Below, piece after piece: positions 8,365 through 18,266 of a DNA stretch of 64,000 nucleotides. The DNA lies in NCBI GenBank assembly GCA_020683205.1, contig CP085689.1, forward strand, positions 744,001-808,000, read 5' to 3'. The stretch comes from Lentisphaerae bacterium WC36 (GTDB taxonomy: Bacteria > Verrucomicrobiota > Lentisphaeria > Victivallales > SZUA-371). The notes under the pieces were generated by a model. That model was not told the origin of the DNA, searched no databases, and saw only the letters and a list, made by a program, of their open reading frames with translations. Position 1 is the first letter of the stretch; the number at the start of each line of letters is the position of its first letter. Made by a program: the position numbers and the translations under genes.

Positions 8365-9531
8365 ATGTCACAATTTACCGAAGCTGTTGAACAGTATTTT
8401 TTGGAATTAATTCATGGGCGACGCCACACTAGGAAGGATAAACTTCTATTGGGGGCGCTTTTTGTGGCATCACGTTTTTATCGTTTGGCGATTCAGTTTC
8501 GAATTTGGAGTTATGATAAGCGTATCATTCGCAACCGTTCAATTGGCTGTTTAGTTGTAAGTATTGGTAACTTAACCTGTGGAGGAACTGGTAAAACTCC
8601 TGTTGTGGAAGTCTTTGCTAAAACTTTAAGTCACAAAGGACGAAAAGTTGCTATTTTAAGCCGTGGTTATCGTAGTAAAGAGCGTTCTTTTTGGACAAAA
8701 ATGAAGCAGCGTTTTTCTTCTAAGCGCAATGCTATTCCTCCAAAAATTGTTTCAGATGGCAAAAATTTATTGCTTGATAGTGAATTCGCTGGGGATGAAC
8801 CATATATGCTTGCATCAAATTTAAAAAATGTTGCGGTATTGGTTGGTAAGGATCGAGTTAATTCAGGGCTTTATGCTATTGATGAGTATGAAACTGATAC
8901 TTTAATTCTTGATGACGGCTTTCAATATTTGAATTTAAAGCCGCATATTAATATTATGTTAGTGGATTCGACTGCGCCATTTGGTAATCATTATGTGTTG
9001 CCTCGAGGTCTTCTTAGAGAACCTATCAAGAATTTACGTCGTGCTGATTATATTTTCTTAACAAAATCGAATGGTGGAAATCATTTACGTCACTTAAGAA
9101 CGTTTTTGAAGAAACACAATCGTCGAGCTGAAATTATTGAATGTTGCCATAAACCACAGTATCTTGAAGATGTATACAATCGTGGAGTTAAGAAGCCTCT
9201 CGAATATTTAAAAGGTAAAAAAATTGCCTCAGTTAGTGCGATTGCTTTTCCTGAAAGTTTTGAAAACTTTTTGAAAAAACTTGGTGGTGATTTAGTTCAT
9301 CGTCAAGCGTTTGCTGACCATCATCGCTACTTACAACAGGAGATTATTGATTTTATTAATGATGCAAAAGATGCTGGTGCAGAATTGATTGTAACAACTG
9401 AAAAAGATGCCGTGCGTTTTCCTCAATTAAAGCGTTTGGATATTCCGATTGTTTTTTTACGTATTGAAATCGATATTCTTAGCGGGCATGAAAATTTTGA
9501 GCAGTGTATTTCGCGGATTTGCTTCTTTTAG
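8365..9531 (+). CDS. lpxK: Tetraacyldisaccharide 4'-kinase (LpxK)
   Basis: LpxK phosphorylates the 4' position of the lipid A disaccharide at the inner membrane, so the gene implies an outer membrane with lipopolysaccharide. The protein is 388 residues, somewhat longer than the roughly 330 of Escherichia coli. I see the P-loop [12 protein letters not shown] (about 68-79), the family segment GDEPYMLA, the DDGFQ motif and LLREP. These are diagnostic. The extra residues include a basic insert ([15 protein letters not shown]) near 110-125. There is no lpx neighbour in the window, so it appears to stand alone. Confidence 0.93.
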   Translation: MSQFTEAVEQYFLELIHGRRHTRKDKLLLGALFVASRFYRLAIQFRIWSYDKRIIRNRSIGCLVVSIGNLTCGGTGKTPVVEVFAKTLSHKGRKVAILSRGYRSKERSFWTKMKQRFSSKRNAIPPKIVSDGKNLLLDSEFAGDEPYMLASNLKNVAVLVGKDRVNSGLYAIDEYETDTLILDDGFQYLNLKPHINIMLVDSTAPFGNHYVLPRGLLREPIKNLRRADYIFLTKSNGGNHLRHLRTFLKKHNRRAEIIECCHKPQYLEDVYNRGVKKPLEYLKGKKIASVSAIAFPESFENFLKKLGGDLVHRQAFADHHRYLQQEIIDFINDAKDAGAELIVTTEKDAVRFPQLKRLDIPIVFLRIEIDILSGHENFEQCISRICFF

Positions 9532-9667
9532 TTTTTTGCCAATAAATCTTTAATTATTTTAGTAATTGTTACTAGATTTATCTTTTATTGATGTTAATTT
9601 TATACTACTGATTGTTATATAACATGTCACTTTGGTCTAGATATTGTTAAAATAAAGGAAGTAACAA

Positions 9668-10897
9668 ATGCAAAATACCCCAAAATCAATGCGCTTACAA
9701 ATTGCTTTGTTTGGACGCACTAACGTTGGAAAATCTAGTTTTTTAAATTTAATGGCTGGACAGGATATAGCTATAACGAGTAGCGTGCCAGGTACGACAA
9801 CTGATGTTGTTGAAAAACCAATGGAAATGATTGGAGTTGGTCCTGCTGTTTTTTTAGATACTGCTGGTCTTGATGATAAGTCCGTCTTAGGTGAAGAACG
9901 AATCAAACGCACAATTAAAACGCTAGATCGTGCTGATATTATCACATTGGTGTGTGAAGCTGAAGTTTGGACTGATGCTGAAGAAATGATTTTAGCTGAA
10001 GCGAAAAAATTGAACCGCATGACGATTGTGATAATTAATAAAATTGACTTGCAAGCTCCTACAGAAGAATTCATTAATCGTATTAAAAATGATTATAAAG
10101 TTACGGTTGTTTGTGTTGATAGTAGTTCATTAGATAATCGTGATAAATATTTAAATGTTTTCAAACAAGCTGTTATTGCTAATTGTCCAGAGGATTATTT
10201 AACGCCTCCGCCATTGTTAGCTGATTTGGTGCCAAAGCATGGTTTAGTTGTGTTATTAATTCCAATTGATGTTCAAGCTCCAAAAGGAAGAATAATTTTA
10301 CCGCAGGTACAAGCTGTGCGTGATTGCTTGGATACTGATTGTGCGTGTTTGATTGTAAAAGAAAATGACTATGTGAAAACTTTAGAAAAATTAAATGTTG
10401 CGCCTGACTTGGTGGTGTGTGATTCTCAGGTGGTTGATTTTATGGTTGAAAATACTCCTGAAAATGTTCAATGTACTACATTTTCAATAATTTTTAGCCG
10501 TTTAAAAGGTGATATGGCTACTTTTGATGCTGGACTCAAAGCAATTGATACTTTACAAGATGGTGATAAAATTTTAATTGCCGAAACTTGCACACATCAC
10601 GCTACATGTGACGATATTGGTAGAGTTAAAATACCACGTTGGTTAAAGAGATATACTCAAAAAGAGTTAAGTTATGATGTTTGTGCGGGGCGTGACTATC
10701 CAGATAATTTAAGAGATTATAAGTTAATTATACACTGCGGTAGTTGTATGATTAACCGTCAGGAAACATTATCACGTATTGCAAAGGCTGTTGACGTAAA
10801 TGTGCCGATCACAAATTATGGAATGTGTATATCATACTGCAATAAGGTTTATGATAGAGTTGTCGAACCATTTAAAAAAAGTGGTGCACTGCAATAA
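9668..10897 (+). CDS. hydF: [FeFe]-hydrogenase maturation GTPase HydF
   Basis: HydF is the scaffold GTPase on which the 2Fe subcluster of [FeFe]-hydrogenase is built before transfer to HydA. The N-terminal G domain shows GRTNVGKSS (G1), DTAGLDD (G3) and NKID (G4). The C-terminal part holds the cluster-ligand pattern CxH (C308, H310) and HCxxC (H356, C357, C360), which separates HydF from TrmE/Era GTPases. The length of 409 is normal. AAGGAAG at 9655-9661 gives a good ribosome site. hydE, hydG and hydA are not in this window, so they must lie elsewhere if the pathway works. Confidence 0.95.
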   Translation: MQNTPKSMRLQIALFGRTNVGKSSFLNLMAGQDIAITSSVPGTTTDVVEKPMEMIGVGPAVFLDTAGLDDKSVLGEERIKRTIKTLDRADIITLVCEAEVWTDAEEMILAEAKKLNRMTIVIINKIDLQAPTEEFINRIKNDYKVTVVCVDSSSLDNRDKYLNVFKQAVIANCPEDYLTPPPLLADLVPKHGLVVLLIPIDVQAPKGRIILPQVQAVRDCLDTDCACLIVKENDYVKTLEKLNVAPDLVVCDSQVVDFMVENTPENVQCTTFSIIFSRLKGDMATFDAGLKAIDTLQDGDKILIAETCTHHATCDDIGRVKIPRWLKRYTQKELSYDVCAGRDYPDNLRDYKLIIHCGSCMINRQETLSRIAKAVDVNVPITNYGMCISYCNKVYDRVVEPFKKSGALQ

Positions 10898-11101
10898 ACT
10901 GTGTACTTTAATGGGGTCAAGGAAATTTATGTTGTTAGGATTTGATAAAATTTCCATTAAGAAATCTTTAGTAACAAATTGCAATTTACTATAGTTAATG
11001 CTAAAGTTAGATGTTAATTTTAACCAAGTAATGCAATTAAAAATTTTTAATTTAATTTTTGATGTTTTACTGAAAAGCAAACCAAGGAGTAGATTGAATT
11101 T

Positions 11102-12259
11102 ATGAGTAATATTAAGGATTTATTTGTTGAATTTTATGGTGTTGAACCAACTGTAATCGCAAAAGCGCCTGGACGTTTAGAAATTTTAGGTAACCATACT
11201 GATTATAATGAAGGTATTACCTTGAGTGCCGCTGTTGATCAAGCTACAGAATTTGCATTAGTTCCTGTTGAAGGGCGTGAATGCCGTTTGCATGATTTCC
11301 GTGATGGTAGTACAAAAGAGTTTTCTTTAGATAATATTGATGACCCTACTGGTGGCGGTTGGGCCAACTATGTAAAAGGAGTTATTTCTCAGCTTAATAA
11401 ACGTGGGATTGAAATAGGCGCTTTTAACGGTGCGATTTTAAGTACAGTGCCATTGTCAGCAGGTATGAGCAGTAGTGCCGCATTAGAAATGAGTGCTGGT
11501 TTTGCTTTTAAAGAGCAGTTTAATATTGATATTCCAAAAGCTGATTGGGCAAGAATTGGTCAAGGCGTTGAAAATGAATATATGGGTGCAAATACAGGCC
11601 TTCTAGATCAATTTAGTTCGTTATTTGGTGAAAAAGATGCGTTAATTTATTCAGATTTTAGAACTGTTGAAGTTGTTAGAACAGTACCTCTAGCTCATGG
11701 TTATAGTATTGTAGTTGTCAACTCAATGGTTAAACATAATTTTACAGGTGAGTCTGATTATAATATTCGCCGCCGTTTATGTGAAGGCGCATGTGCAAAA
11801 ATTCAGACAAAATTTCCAGAAGTGAAAGCTCTTCGTGATGTTTCAAGTGAAATGTTAGAGACCTCTAAAGAGCTTTTAGATCAAGAAGAATATTTGAAAG
11901 CAAAACACGTCGTTGAAGAGTGTGAGCGTGTAGTTTTAGGTACTGAGTTATTAGATAAAGGTGACGTGAAAGCATTTGGCCAATTATTGTTTGATTCTCA
12001 TGAAAGTAGTCGTGTTAATTTTGATAATAGTTGTCCTGAATTAGATTTTTTAATTGAGCAAGCAAAAAGTATTCCAGGATGTATTGGTGCTCGTTTAAGT
12101 GGAGGTGGTTTTGGTGGTATTTCAATTCATTTAGTTGAAGAAGATAAAGCTGAAGATTACTGTAAGCAAATCATTACTGCTTTTAAATTGCAAACAGGTG
12201 TTGATACTGAAACTTTTATTTGTAAAGTTGGAGCAGGAGCAACTGTAGAAAATATTTAA
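11102..12259 (+). CDS. galK: Galactokinase (GHMP kinase family)
   Basis: Phosphorylates galactose at C1, the entry to the Leloir pathway. The 385-residue protein shows the galactokinase signature near the N-terminus, PGRLEILGNHTDYNEG (20-35), and the glycine-rich ATP motif LSAGMSSSAALE. The late GARLSGGGFGG segment is the third GHMP motif. The signature is slightly off the common GRVNLIGEHTDYN form, with Asn in place of Glu before HTDY, so another sugar is possible. AAGGAG at 11085-11090 lies 11 nt before the ATG. Two terminators follow directly, so it is monocistronic. The secreted glycosidases of this window could supply its substrate. Confidence 0.88.
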   Translation: MSNIKDLFVEFYGVEPTVIAKAPGRLEILGNHTDYNEGITLSAAVDQATEFALVPVEGRECRLHDFRDGSTKEFSLDNIDDPTGGGWANYVKGVISQLNKRGIEIGAFNGAILSTVPLSAGMSSSAALEMSAGFAFKEQFNIDIPKADWARIGQGVENEYMGANTGLLDQFSSLFGEKDALIYSDFRTVEVVRTVPLAHGYSIVVVNSMVKHNFTGESDYNIRRRLCEGACAKIQTKFPEVKALRDVSSEMLETSKELLDQEEYLKAKHVVEECERVVLGTELLDKGDVKAFGQLLFDSHESSRVNFDNSCPELDFLIEQAKSIPGCIGARLSGGGFGGISIHLVEEDKAEDYCKQIITAFKLQTGVDTETFICKVGAGATVENI

Positions 12260-12274
12260 ATTATACTAAAAAAA

Positions 12275-12306
12275 GTTGTATTTTTTATTGAAAATACAAC
12301 CTTTTT
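12275..12306 (+). terminator. galK terminator
   Basis: A perfect 10-bp stem (GTTGTATTTT at 12275-12284 and AAAATACAAC at 12291-12300) with a 6-nt loop is followed by CTTTTT. It lies 15 nt after the galK stop codon. Confidence 0.88.
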
Positions 12307-12326
12307 GATATTTTCAATTAGAAAGA

Positions 12327-12368
12327 AAAAAACACTAATAGTTTTAGGTAATTTTTAGTGTTTTTTTT
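12327..12368. terminator. Second, A/T-flanked terminator hairpin
   Basis: CACTAA (12333-12338) pairs with TTAGTG (12355-12360); the A run before and T8 run after extend the stem and give a T tail on either strand. It acts as a back-up terminator between galK and the kinase promoter. Confidence 0.75.
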
Positions 12369-12379
12369 GTGTTTATTGA

Positions 12380-12408
12380 TTGCATAACTAGCTAACTATA
12401 TTTATATT
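12380..12408 (+). promoter_or_regulatory. Promoter of the hybrid histidine kinase gene
   Basis: TTGCAT (12380-12385), 17 bp, TATATT (12403-12408). The predicted transcript start near 12415 lies almost at the GTG codon at 12420, which supports translation from the ATG at 12450 instead. Confidence 0.6.
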
Positions 12409-12449
12409 AAAATACGCTAGTGATAAATGAAGTTAATAGGTTTGCAATA

Positions 12450-14753
12450 ATGAAATATCTTAATGACAGTATAAACGATTTAATTAATTATTTATCTGTT
12501 CCTACATTTGTAATTTCACTAAGTAACAATCGTATTGTTGCTACAAATTCCCGCCTAGATCGAAAATATCCAAACTTATTTAATTATGGGACAAAAGTTG
12601 AATTAATAGAAGATTCAAAAAATTTGCCAAGAACAAGGTTTGTTAGCTATAATTTTGATGGAAAAAAATTAATTTTAAATTTTCAGCATAAAGAAAATGC
12701 ATTTTTTGTTCTAAATTATATTAATGAAAATACGATTATTGTTTCTGAGTTAAATTCTGGTATTACCGCGACACGAAGTTTTAAAGTAAAAGATTTTGAT
12801 GAAAATGATAATTTTTTTCATTATGAATCGACTCCTTTTCATTTTAACTATACATATGATTTCGCTTTTAATAAATGGCAACTTTCAAACCCTGAACAGT
12901 TGCTAGAAAATGGTATTATTCATAGTTTGAAGGATTTAGAAAATTTTTCTTGGAGAGAACATATTTGTGAAGAAGATCGCTCTGGATACGATCAAGCAAT
13001 GAAAAAAATCAATATTACTGGTGGTAATCATGAAATTCATTATCGGATTATTACTCCTCACGGTAGCTTAGTGCAGGTTTGTGATTATTGTGGAGTTATT
13101 CAGAATAATGATGGTTGGCCAATGATTGTTGGTAGCATTGTAAGTGGAGAACGCGCCTTTGAAGAAATTTATGAAGCTCAACAGTATGCTATGACTGGGA
13201 AATTAATAGGTGGAATGGTACATGATTTTAAGAATTTATTAAGTGGTATTCATAATGTTATAGAATGGGCAAGCACTGTGTCTAATGAAGAAAAAATTGT
13301 TGACGCTTTACATAAAACATTGGATTATACAAATCAAGCTAATTACTTAATATCTAATACATTAAAGCTTAGTACTCAAAAAAATAATTTAAATGTCGGA
13401 AGCGTATTTTCGGAGAGTGCAAATATTAACGATGAAGGCTTAGTTTTTAATGAAAGTAATTTAGATAGTAATAGCTTTACTATAGAAAATGAAGGATTGA
13501 GTAAAAATAAATTTCGTCATAAAGTTAGTGATGATAAAAATATTAAAATTAATGATGTTTTACCGCAAAGCTTAAAAAATGACCTCTCAATTGGTCAAGA
13601 TAGAAAAAATTCTAATTATAGTATTTTTAAAAATGAAAAACTAATAAGTAGTAGGGAAGAATTTAGCACTCGAACGCGTGCATTGGCACTTGAGCCATTG
13701 AGTGATAAGGTGCATTTTAATTTAGGTTCATTAATAATAAATTTAAGCGATTTAATAGTGCGAATGGTTCCAGAATCTATAGTTGTCATGGTAGAAGTTG
13801 AAGAGGACTTACCTTATATTTATGGGACAAGGCGTGAGTTGCAAAATGTACTATTAAATTTATGTTTAAATGCTCGAGATGCAATGAGTGAGCATGGAGG
13901 TGAACTTACAATTCAGCTAGGTTCAGAGCAACTTGTAGACACCTTGAATGGTGAAATCAAAAATAATGTGGTTTTGACTGTTAAAGATACTGGTTGCGGA
14001 ATGGCTCGAAAACAATATGAAAAGGTTCTTCAACCATATTATTCAAATAAAAAATCAGGCTCAGGATTAGGTTTATGGATGGTTAAAAATACTGTTGATT
14101 CACTAGATGGAAAATTGATTATAAAAAGTAAGCTAGGCTTAGGGTCAACATTTATTATTAAAATTCCAGCATTAAATAAAGGTTCAGTTGAAGATCAAAA
14201 ATTTTTCAATTCACTAAGTCCAATTAATACTTCGGGTAATGATATTAAAAATCCTTCAATCACATCGTCACAGCGAGCAAGAAAATTAAATGTAAAGAAA
14301 TTTAAGGATGGTTTTAATGCTGTAGATGTCAATAAACAACAAAAAAATGTTGTTGATGAAGTTTTAAGTATTGTTAAAAAATCGCCAAAGAAAATTCTTT
14401 ATATTGAAGATAACGAGTTGATTCGTTGCTCAACAGCTAATTATTTGCGTTCATTAGGATTAGAAGTTTTTGAGGCGGCAGACGGTAATCAAGGCGAGCA
14501 AATTTTTAATAGTAATTGCTCTGCTATCGATTTTGTTATTCAAGACTATATTTTGCCTGGTAAGGGTGGTAGGGAGTTGTTCAAGTCCTTGAAATCAGTG
14601 AAGAGAGATGTGCCAATTTTAATTTGTAGTGCCAACCCGGATAATAATGCAATGCAAAATATTCTTGATGATGGTGCTTGCGGACTTATTAGCAAACCAT
14701 TTAAATTTGATGATCTACTGCACTGTTTAGTTAAAGAATTTAGAATTTGTTAA
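12450..14753 (+). CDS. Soluble hybrid sensor histidine kinase with PAS-like and receiver domains
   Basis: A 767-residue cytosolic signalling protein with no membrane helix. Residues 1-120 are unassigned. A PAS-like fold with a PAC-like end (YRIITPHGSLVQV) covers about 130-230. The phosphoacceptor is His258 in GGMVHDFKNLLSG. About 130 polar, low-complexity residues then separate it from the ATPase domain, which has NLCLNARDAM near 469, DTGCGM (D513) and GSGLGLWMV. A receiver domain ends the protein, with acidic residues in YIEDN, phosphorylatable Asp699 in VIQDYILPG and a late SKPF lysine. A GTG at 12420 would add ten residues, but TAGG at 12437-12440 and the promoter position favour 12450. 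The output partner is not in the window. Confidence 0.85.
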   Translation: MKYLNDSINDLINYLSVPTFVISLSNNRIVATNSRLDRKYPNLFNYGTKVELIEDSKNLPRTRFVSYNFDGKKLILNFQHKENAFFVLNYINENTIIVSELNSGITATRSFKVKDFDENDNFFHYESTPFHFNYTYDFAFNKWQLSNPEQLLENGIIHSLKDLENFSWREHICEEDRSGYDQAMKKINITGGNHEIHYRIITPHGSLVQVCDYCGVIQNNDGWPMIVGSIVSGERAFEEIYEAQQYAMTGKLIGGMVHDFKNLLSGIHNVIEWASTVSNEEKIVDALHKTLDYTNQANYLISNTLKLSTQKNNLNVGSVFSESANINDEGLVFNESNLDSNSFTIENEGLSKNKFRHKVSDDKNIKINDVLPQSLKNDLSIGQDRKNSNYSIFKNEKLISSREEFSTRTRALALEPLSDKVHFNLGSLIINLSDLIVRMVPESIVVMVEVEEDLPYIYGTRRELQNVLLNLCLNARDAMSEHGGELTIQLGSEQLVDTLNGEIKNNVVLTVKDTGCGMARKQYEKVLQPYYSNKKSGSGLGLWMVKNTVDSLDGKLIIKSKLGLGSTFIIKIPALNKGSVEDQKFFNSLSPINTSGNDIKNPSITSSQRARKLNVKKFKDGFNAVDVNKQQKNVVDEVLSIVKKSPKKILYIEDNELIRCSTANYLRSLGLEVFEAADGNQGEQIFNSNCSAIDFVIQDYILPGKGGRELFKSLKSVKRDVPILICSANPDNNAMQNILDDGACGLISKPFKFDDLLHCLVKEFRIC

Positions 14754-15096
14754 GAATCTATCTAAGAAACACTTTGTCGACATAAAAAAGGTAAATATTT
14801 TTATATTGAAACTTTGATGCAGAATATTTTTAAAGGATTATAATGATTGATATAGTTTAAATTTAATTAATCATGTATGCCAATTAATTTATTTGTTTGA
14901 AGCCAAAAACGCCTGTATTTTGCTCCATTTCCTAAAAATATATTTTAATATTATGAATGATTAATTACCTATATATTAATCATATATACTAATTGAAGCT
15001 ACAAAGCATTATTAAAAGAAATATGATAATTGAAAAAGCATCTGATTTAATATTGTAAGTTTGTAAACGGGTTATTAAAAAATAGTTAAATTTGTA

Positions 15097-15125
15097 TTGA
15101 CAGAAATTTTTATTTTAAGTATAGA
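15097..15125 (+). promoter_or_regulatory. Distal promoter upstream of the GH2 gene
   Basis: TTGACA (15097-15102), 17 bp, TATAGA (15120-15125). It would give a leader of about 290 nt, including the AT-rich hairpin near 15222-15270. Confidence 0.55.
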
Positions 15126-15273
15126 ATTAAAATTTGCAGCATATTTTTTTCTAAGTACTGTGATTATGTTATCATTCAATTTAATTTTAAAAATTATAAA
15201 AAGGCTTTGGTCAGCAAATTTCTAAAAACTAAAAAAAATCAATTTTAATAGTATTTTTTTTAGTTTTTTTGTG

Positions 15274-15301
15274 TTGACATTACATTGTAAAAAATTATAA
15301 A
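15274..15301 (+). promoter_or_regulatory. Proximal promoter of the GH2 gene
   Basis: TTGACA (15274-15279), 16 bp, TATAAA (15296-15301), 125 bp before the start codon. It is the better match of the two promoters before this gene. Confidence 0.65.
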
Positions 15302-15425
15302 CTAATAACTTAATTACAAATTTGTAAAAAAGAAAAAGGCTTGATTTTTTGTTTTTCGGTGCTCTTTTAAATAGAAACTATAAATATGTTTTAAAATCAT
15401 TAACCAAAAAGAAATAGGGAAAAAA

Positions 15426-18209
15426 ATGAAAAAAGGATTTAGATTATCTTCATTACTTTTAAGTTCGGCTTTTTTAACGAGCATTGCTTCTTATGCAGCT
15501 GTTCCGCATTCATTTAGTGGTACTCCTGAAAGTGAGATTGACACTTCTAGTGTTAAGCGTGAATTCTCTACTGCAAACTTTTTTGCATTGAAAAATTCTC
15601 CAAGAAAAGTTTATAATTTTAACGTTGGCTGGAGATTCATTAAAAAAGATGTTCCTGGAGCTAGTGCAGTTGATTTTGATGATTCAAAATGGAATGTTGT
15701 TAATACTCCTCACGGTTTGGAATTACTGCCTCTTGAAGCAAGTGGCGGAGCTAATTATCAAGGTGTAGCGTGGTATCGTAAAAAATTTAACGTCACTAAA
15801 GAAATGGTTGACAATAAAAAATTAATTCTTTATTTTGAAAGTATTATGGGTAAAAGTGAAATTTACCTGAATGGCAAATTAATTAAAAAGCATTATGGGG
15901 GCTATTTACCAATTTCTATTGATATTAGTGAATTTGTTAAAGCTGGAGCCATTAATATTGATGATTTAAATGTGGTTGCAGTCAAAGCTGATAATAGCGA
16001 TGATACAGAGTATCCTCCAGGAAAAACACAAAAGCAATTAGACTTTTCATATTTTGGTGGCATTTATCGTGATGTGTACTTAATTAGTCACAATAAAACA
16101 TATGTAAGTGATGCTCAAACTGCTAATATTAAGGCTGGCGGTGGTGTTTTTGTTCGCAATGAAATTGCAAAAGACTGTCAAAGTGCGTCAGTGATAGCTA
16201 AAACTAACATTGTTAATGATACATCTGAAGCTAAAACGGTGATTTTAAAACAATCTTTATACTTAAAAGATGATTGTAAAAATGCGGTTGCAACAATTTC
16301 TAAAACAGTTAAGCTTTTAGCAAATTCTAATGAAACAGTTGAACAATCTTTAGATTTAAAGAATCCAAAATTATGGTCACCTGATTCGCCGTATTTATAC
16401 AACCTAATTACAGAAGTTGTCGATGTAAATAACAATGAAGTAGTTGATTCATTCCGAAATAGAGTTGGTGTTAGAACAATTGAAATTGATCCTGTTAAAG
16501 GTTTAATTTTAAATAATAAAGTATTTGAACAAAAATTAATTGGTACAAATCGTCATCAAGATTTTGCTTATATTGGTAATGCATTACCAAACAGTGGACA
16601 GTTCCGTGATGCTAAAAAATTACGTGACGCTGGTGCTCGAATTGTTCGTTCAGCACATTATCCTCAAGACCCTGCATTTATGGATGCTGCCGATGAATTA
16701 GGTATTTTTGTAATTGTTGCTACTCCAGGGTGGCAGTTTTTTAACTGGAAAAGTAAAGATAATTTTACAAATTTAGTTATTAGCGATATTCAGCAAATGA
16801 TTCGTCGCGATCGTAATTACGCAAGCGTAATCATGTGGGAGCCTATTTTAAATGAAACTAGTTATCCAGCTGATTTTGCAAAAACAGTTTATGATACAAC
16901 TCATCAAGAATATCCATATAAAGGTTGTTATGCAGCAAGTGATGGCCATGCAAAAGGCAATGAATATTTTGATTTGATTTATGCACACGGTGCAATTGAT
17001 AAATTAAAAGGCAAAAAAGCTACTTTTACTCGCGAATGGGGCGATAACGTAGATGATTGGTCAAGTCATAATTCTACAAGTCGTGTGGCAATTGATTGGG
17101 GTGAAACGCCACAATTAATTCAAGCATATCACTATATGAAACCTCCTTATGATTGGATTAGTTTTGATAAATTACATAAGAACCGTCCACAACATTTAGG
17201 TGGAACATTATGGTGTGGTTTTGACCATAACCGTGGTTATCATCCAGATCCATTTTATGGTGGAATTATGGATTTATTCCGCCGTCCAAAATATTCATAC
17301 TTTGCATTTAGAAGTCAAGTTCCAGCAACGTTTACTCATCCAGATTCAACAGTTAAACGTGGTCCATATGTGTATATTGCTAATGAATTATCACCATTTT
17401 CACCAACGGATTTAACTGTTTTTAGTAATTGTGATGAAATTGAAGTTTCAGTTTTTAATAAATCTTTAGGTCGCTTTAAGGTTAAAAATAATGAAACGGG
17501 GTTAAATTCATTAGTGACTAAAATTGAAAATGTTATGAAGTTTATGACAATTAAAGGTAAACATCGTGGTCGTAAATCTGCTGAGGCTAATGTAACAATT
17601 AAAGGTTTTGTTAATGGCAAAGAAGTTATTGTCGATAGTCGTTTACCTTCAACTAGAGCAGCACGCTTGGTATTAATTCCAGATTTCTCTGGTACTCCTT
17701 TATTAGCTGATGGTAGTGATATTGTAACGGTGGTTGCATATTTAGTTGATAAAAACAACCAAATTAAACGTTTGAATGATAGCGAAGTAAAATTCACTGT
17801 GACTGGTGAAGGGCAAGTGCTTGGCGATGCTTCAATCGCGGCAAATCCTCGTCGTTTAGAGTGGGGGTCTGCACCAGCATTGATTCGTGCAACAACAAAA
17901 CCTGGTGATATTACAATTAAAGCTGAAATTATTTCTAAAGGTACGCATGTTCCTCAGAGTGCTGAGTTAACAATTAAATCTACAAATGCTGATCAAAATT
18001 TTGTTTATAGCGAAGTTGCACCATTGCCAGTTGTGGATATTTCTCAAGCAGAAGCACAAGAAATGAGTTCAGATGCTAAGAAAGAAATTAAGAAGTTACA
18101 AAAGAAATTGCAAAAAACTGAAGCTGAATTAAATAGCTTGAAGTTAAAAGAGGTTGAGCGTCAACAAACTGAGTTTGAAAAGAGCACAACAATTCAAAAG
18201 CAAAAATAA
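15426..18209 (+). CDS. Exported glycoside hydrolase family 2 enzyme (beta-galactosidase-like)
   Basis: A 927-residue secreted enzyme. A Sec signal peptide (MKKGFRLSSLLLSSAFLTSIASYAA) ends near residue 24. A GH2 sugar-binding domain follows (WRF near 74, then VAWYRKKF near 114-121), then an Ig-like domain (WSPDSPYLYNL) and the TIM barrel with RSAHYPQDP. The predicted acid/base is Glu477 in WEPILNE and the nucleophile is Glu537 in TREWGD. After DUF4982-like Ig domains there is an unusual C-terminal coiled coil (about 875-927) rich in K, Q and E. The substrate is probably a beta-galactoside, but beta-mannosides or glucuronides are possible in GH2. The gene has its own promoters and terminator. 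Confidence 0.88.
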   Translation: MKKGFRLSSLLLSSAFLTSIASYAAVPHSFSGTPESEIDTSSVKREFSTANFFALKNSPRKVYNFNVGWRFIKKDVPGASAVDFDDSKWNVVNTPHGLELLPLEASGGANYQGVAWYRKKFNVTKEMVDNKKLILYFESIMGKSEIYLNGKLIKKHYGGYLPISIDISEFVKAGAINIDDLNVVAVKADNSDDTEYPPGKTQKQLDFSYFGGIYRDVYLISHNKTYVSDAQTANIKAGGGVFVRNEIAKDCQSASVIAKTNIVNDTSEAKTVILKQSLYLKDDCKNAVATISKTVKLLANSNETVEQSLDLKNPKLWSPDSPYLYNLITEVVDVNNNEVVDSFRNRVGVRTIEIDPVKGLILNNKVFEQKLIGTNRHQDFAYIGNALPNSGQFRDAKKLRDAGARIVRSAHYPQDPAFMDAADELGIFVIVATPGWQFFNWKSKDNFTNLVISDIQQMIRRDRNYASVIMWEPILNETSYPADFAKTVYDTTHQEYPYKGCYAASDGHAKGNEYFDLIYAHGAIDKLKGKKATFTREWGDNVDDWSSHNSTSRVAIDWGETPQLIQAYHYMKPPYDWISFDKLHKNRPQHLGGTLWCGFDHNRGYHPDPFYGGIMDLFRRPKYSYFAFRSQVPATFTHPDSTVKRGPYVYIANELSPFSPTDLTVFSNCDEIEVSVFNKSLGRFKVKNNETGLNSLVTKIENVMKFMTIKGKHRGRKSAEANVTIKGFVNGKEVIVDSRLPSTRAARLVLIPDFSGTPLLADGSDIVTVVAYLVDKNNQIKRLNDSEVKFTVTGEGQVLGDASIAANPRRLEWGSAPALIRATTKPGDITIKAEIISKGTHVPQSAELTIKSTNADQNFVYSEVAPLPVVDISQAEAQEMSSDAKKEIKKLQKKLQKTEAELNSLKLKEVERQQTEFEKSTTIQKQK

Positions 18210-18237
18210 TTTATGATTCTTAATTTTTGAATAAAAG

Positions 18238-18266
18238 AGCACCGTTAAACAGCGGTGCTTTTTTTT
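18238..18266 (+). terminator. GH2 gene terminator
   Basis: AGCACCG (18238-18244), 8-nt loop, CGGTGCT (18253-18259) and a T8 run. This is the most GC-rich hairpin of the region and a textbook intrinsic terminator 28 nt after the stop codon. Confidence 0.93.

Larger units (their letters stand above)
14754..15425. other. 672-bp gene-free region before the GH2 gene
   Basis: I see no coding frame here. It holds the inverted repeat GATTAAT / ATTAATC (14958-14980), two good promoters pointing to the GH2 gene (listed separately), an AT-only stem near 15222-15270 and a 12-nt sequence CGGTGCTCTTTT (15357-15368). That 12-nt sequence is the exact complement of the left side of the GH2 terminator. Confidence 0.7.
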
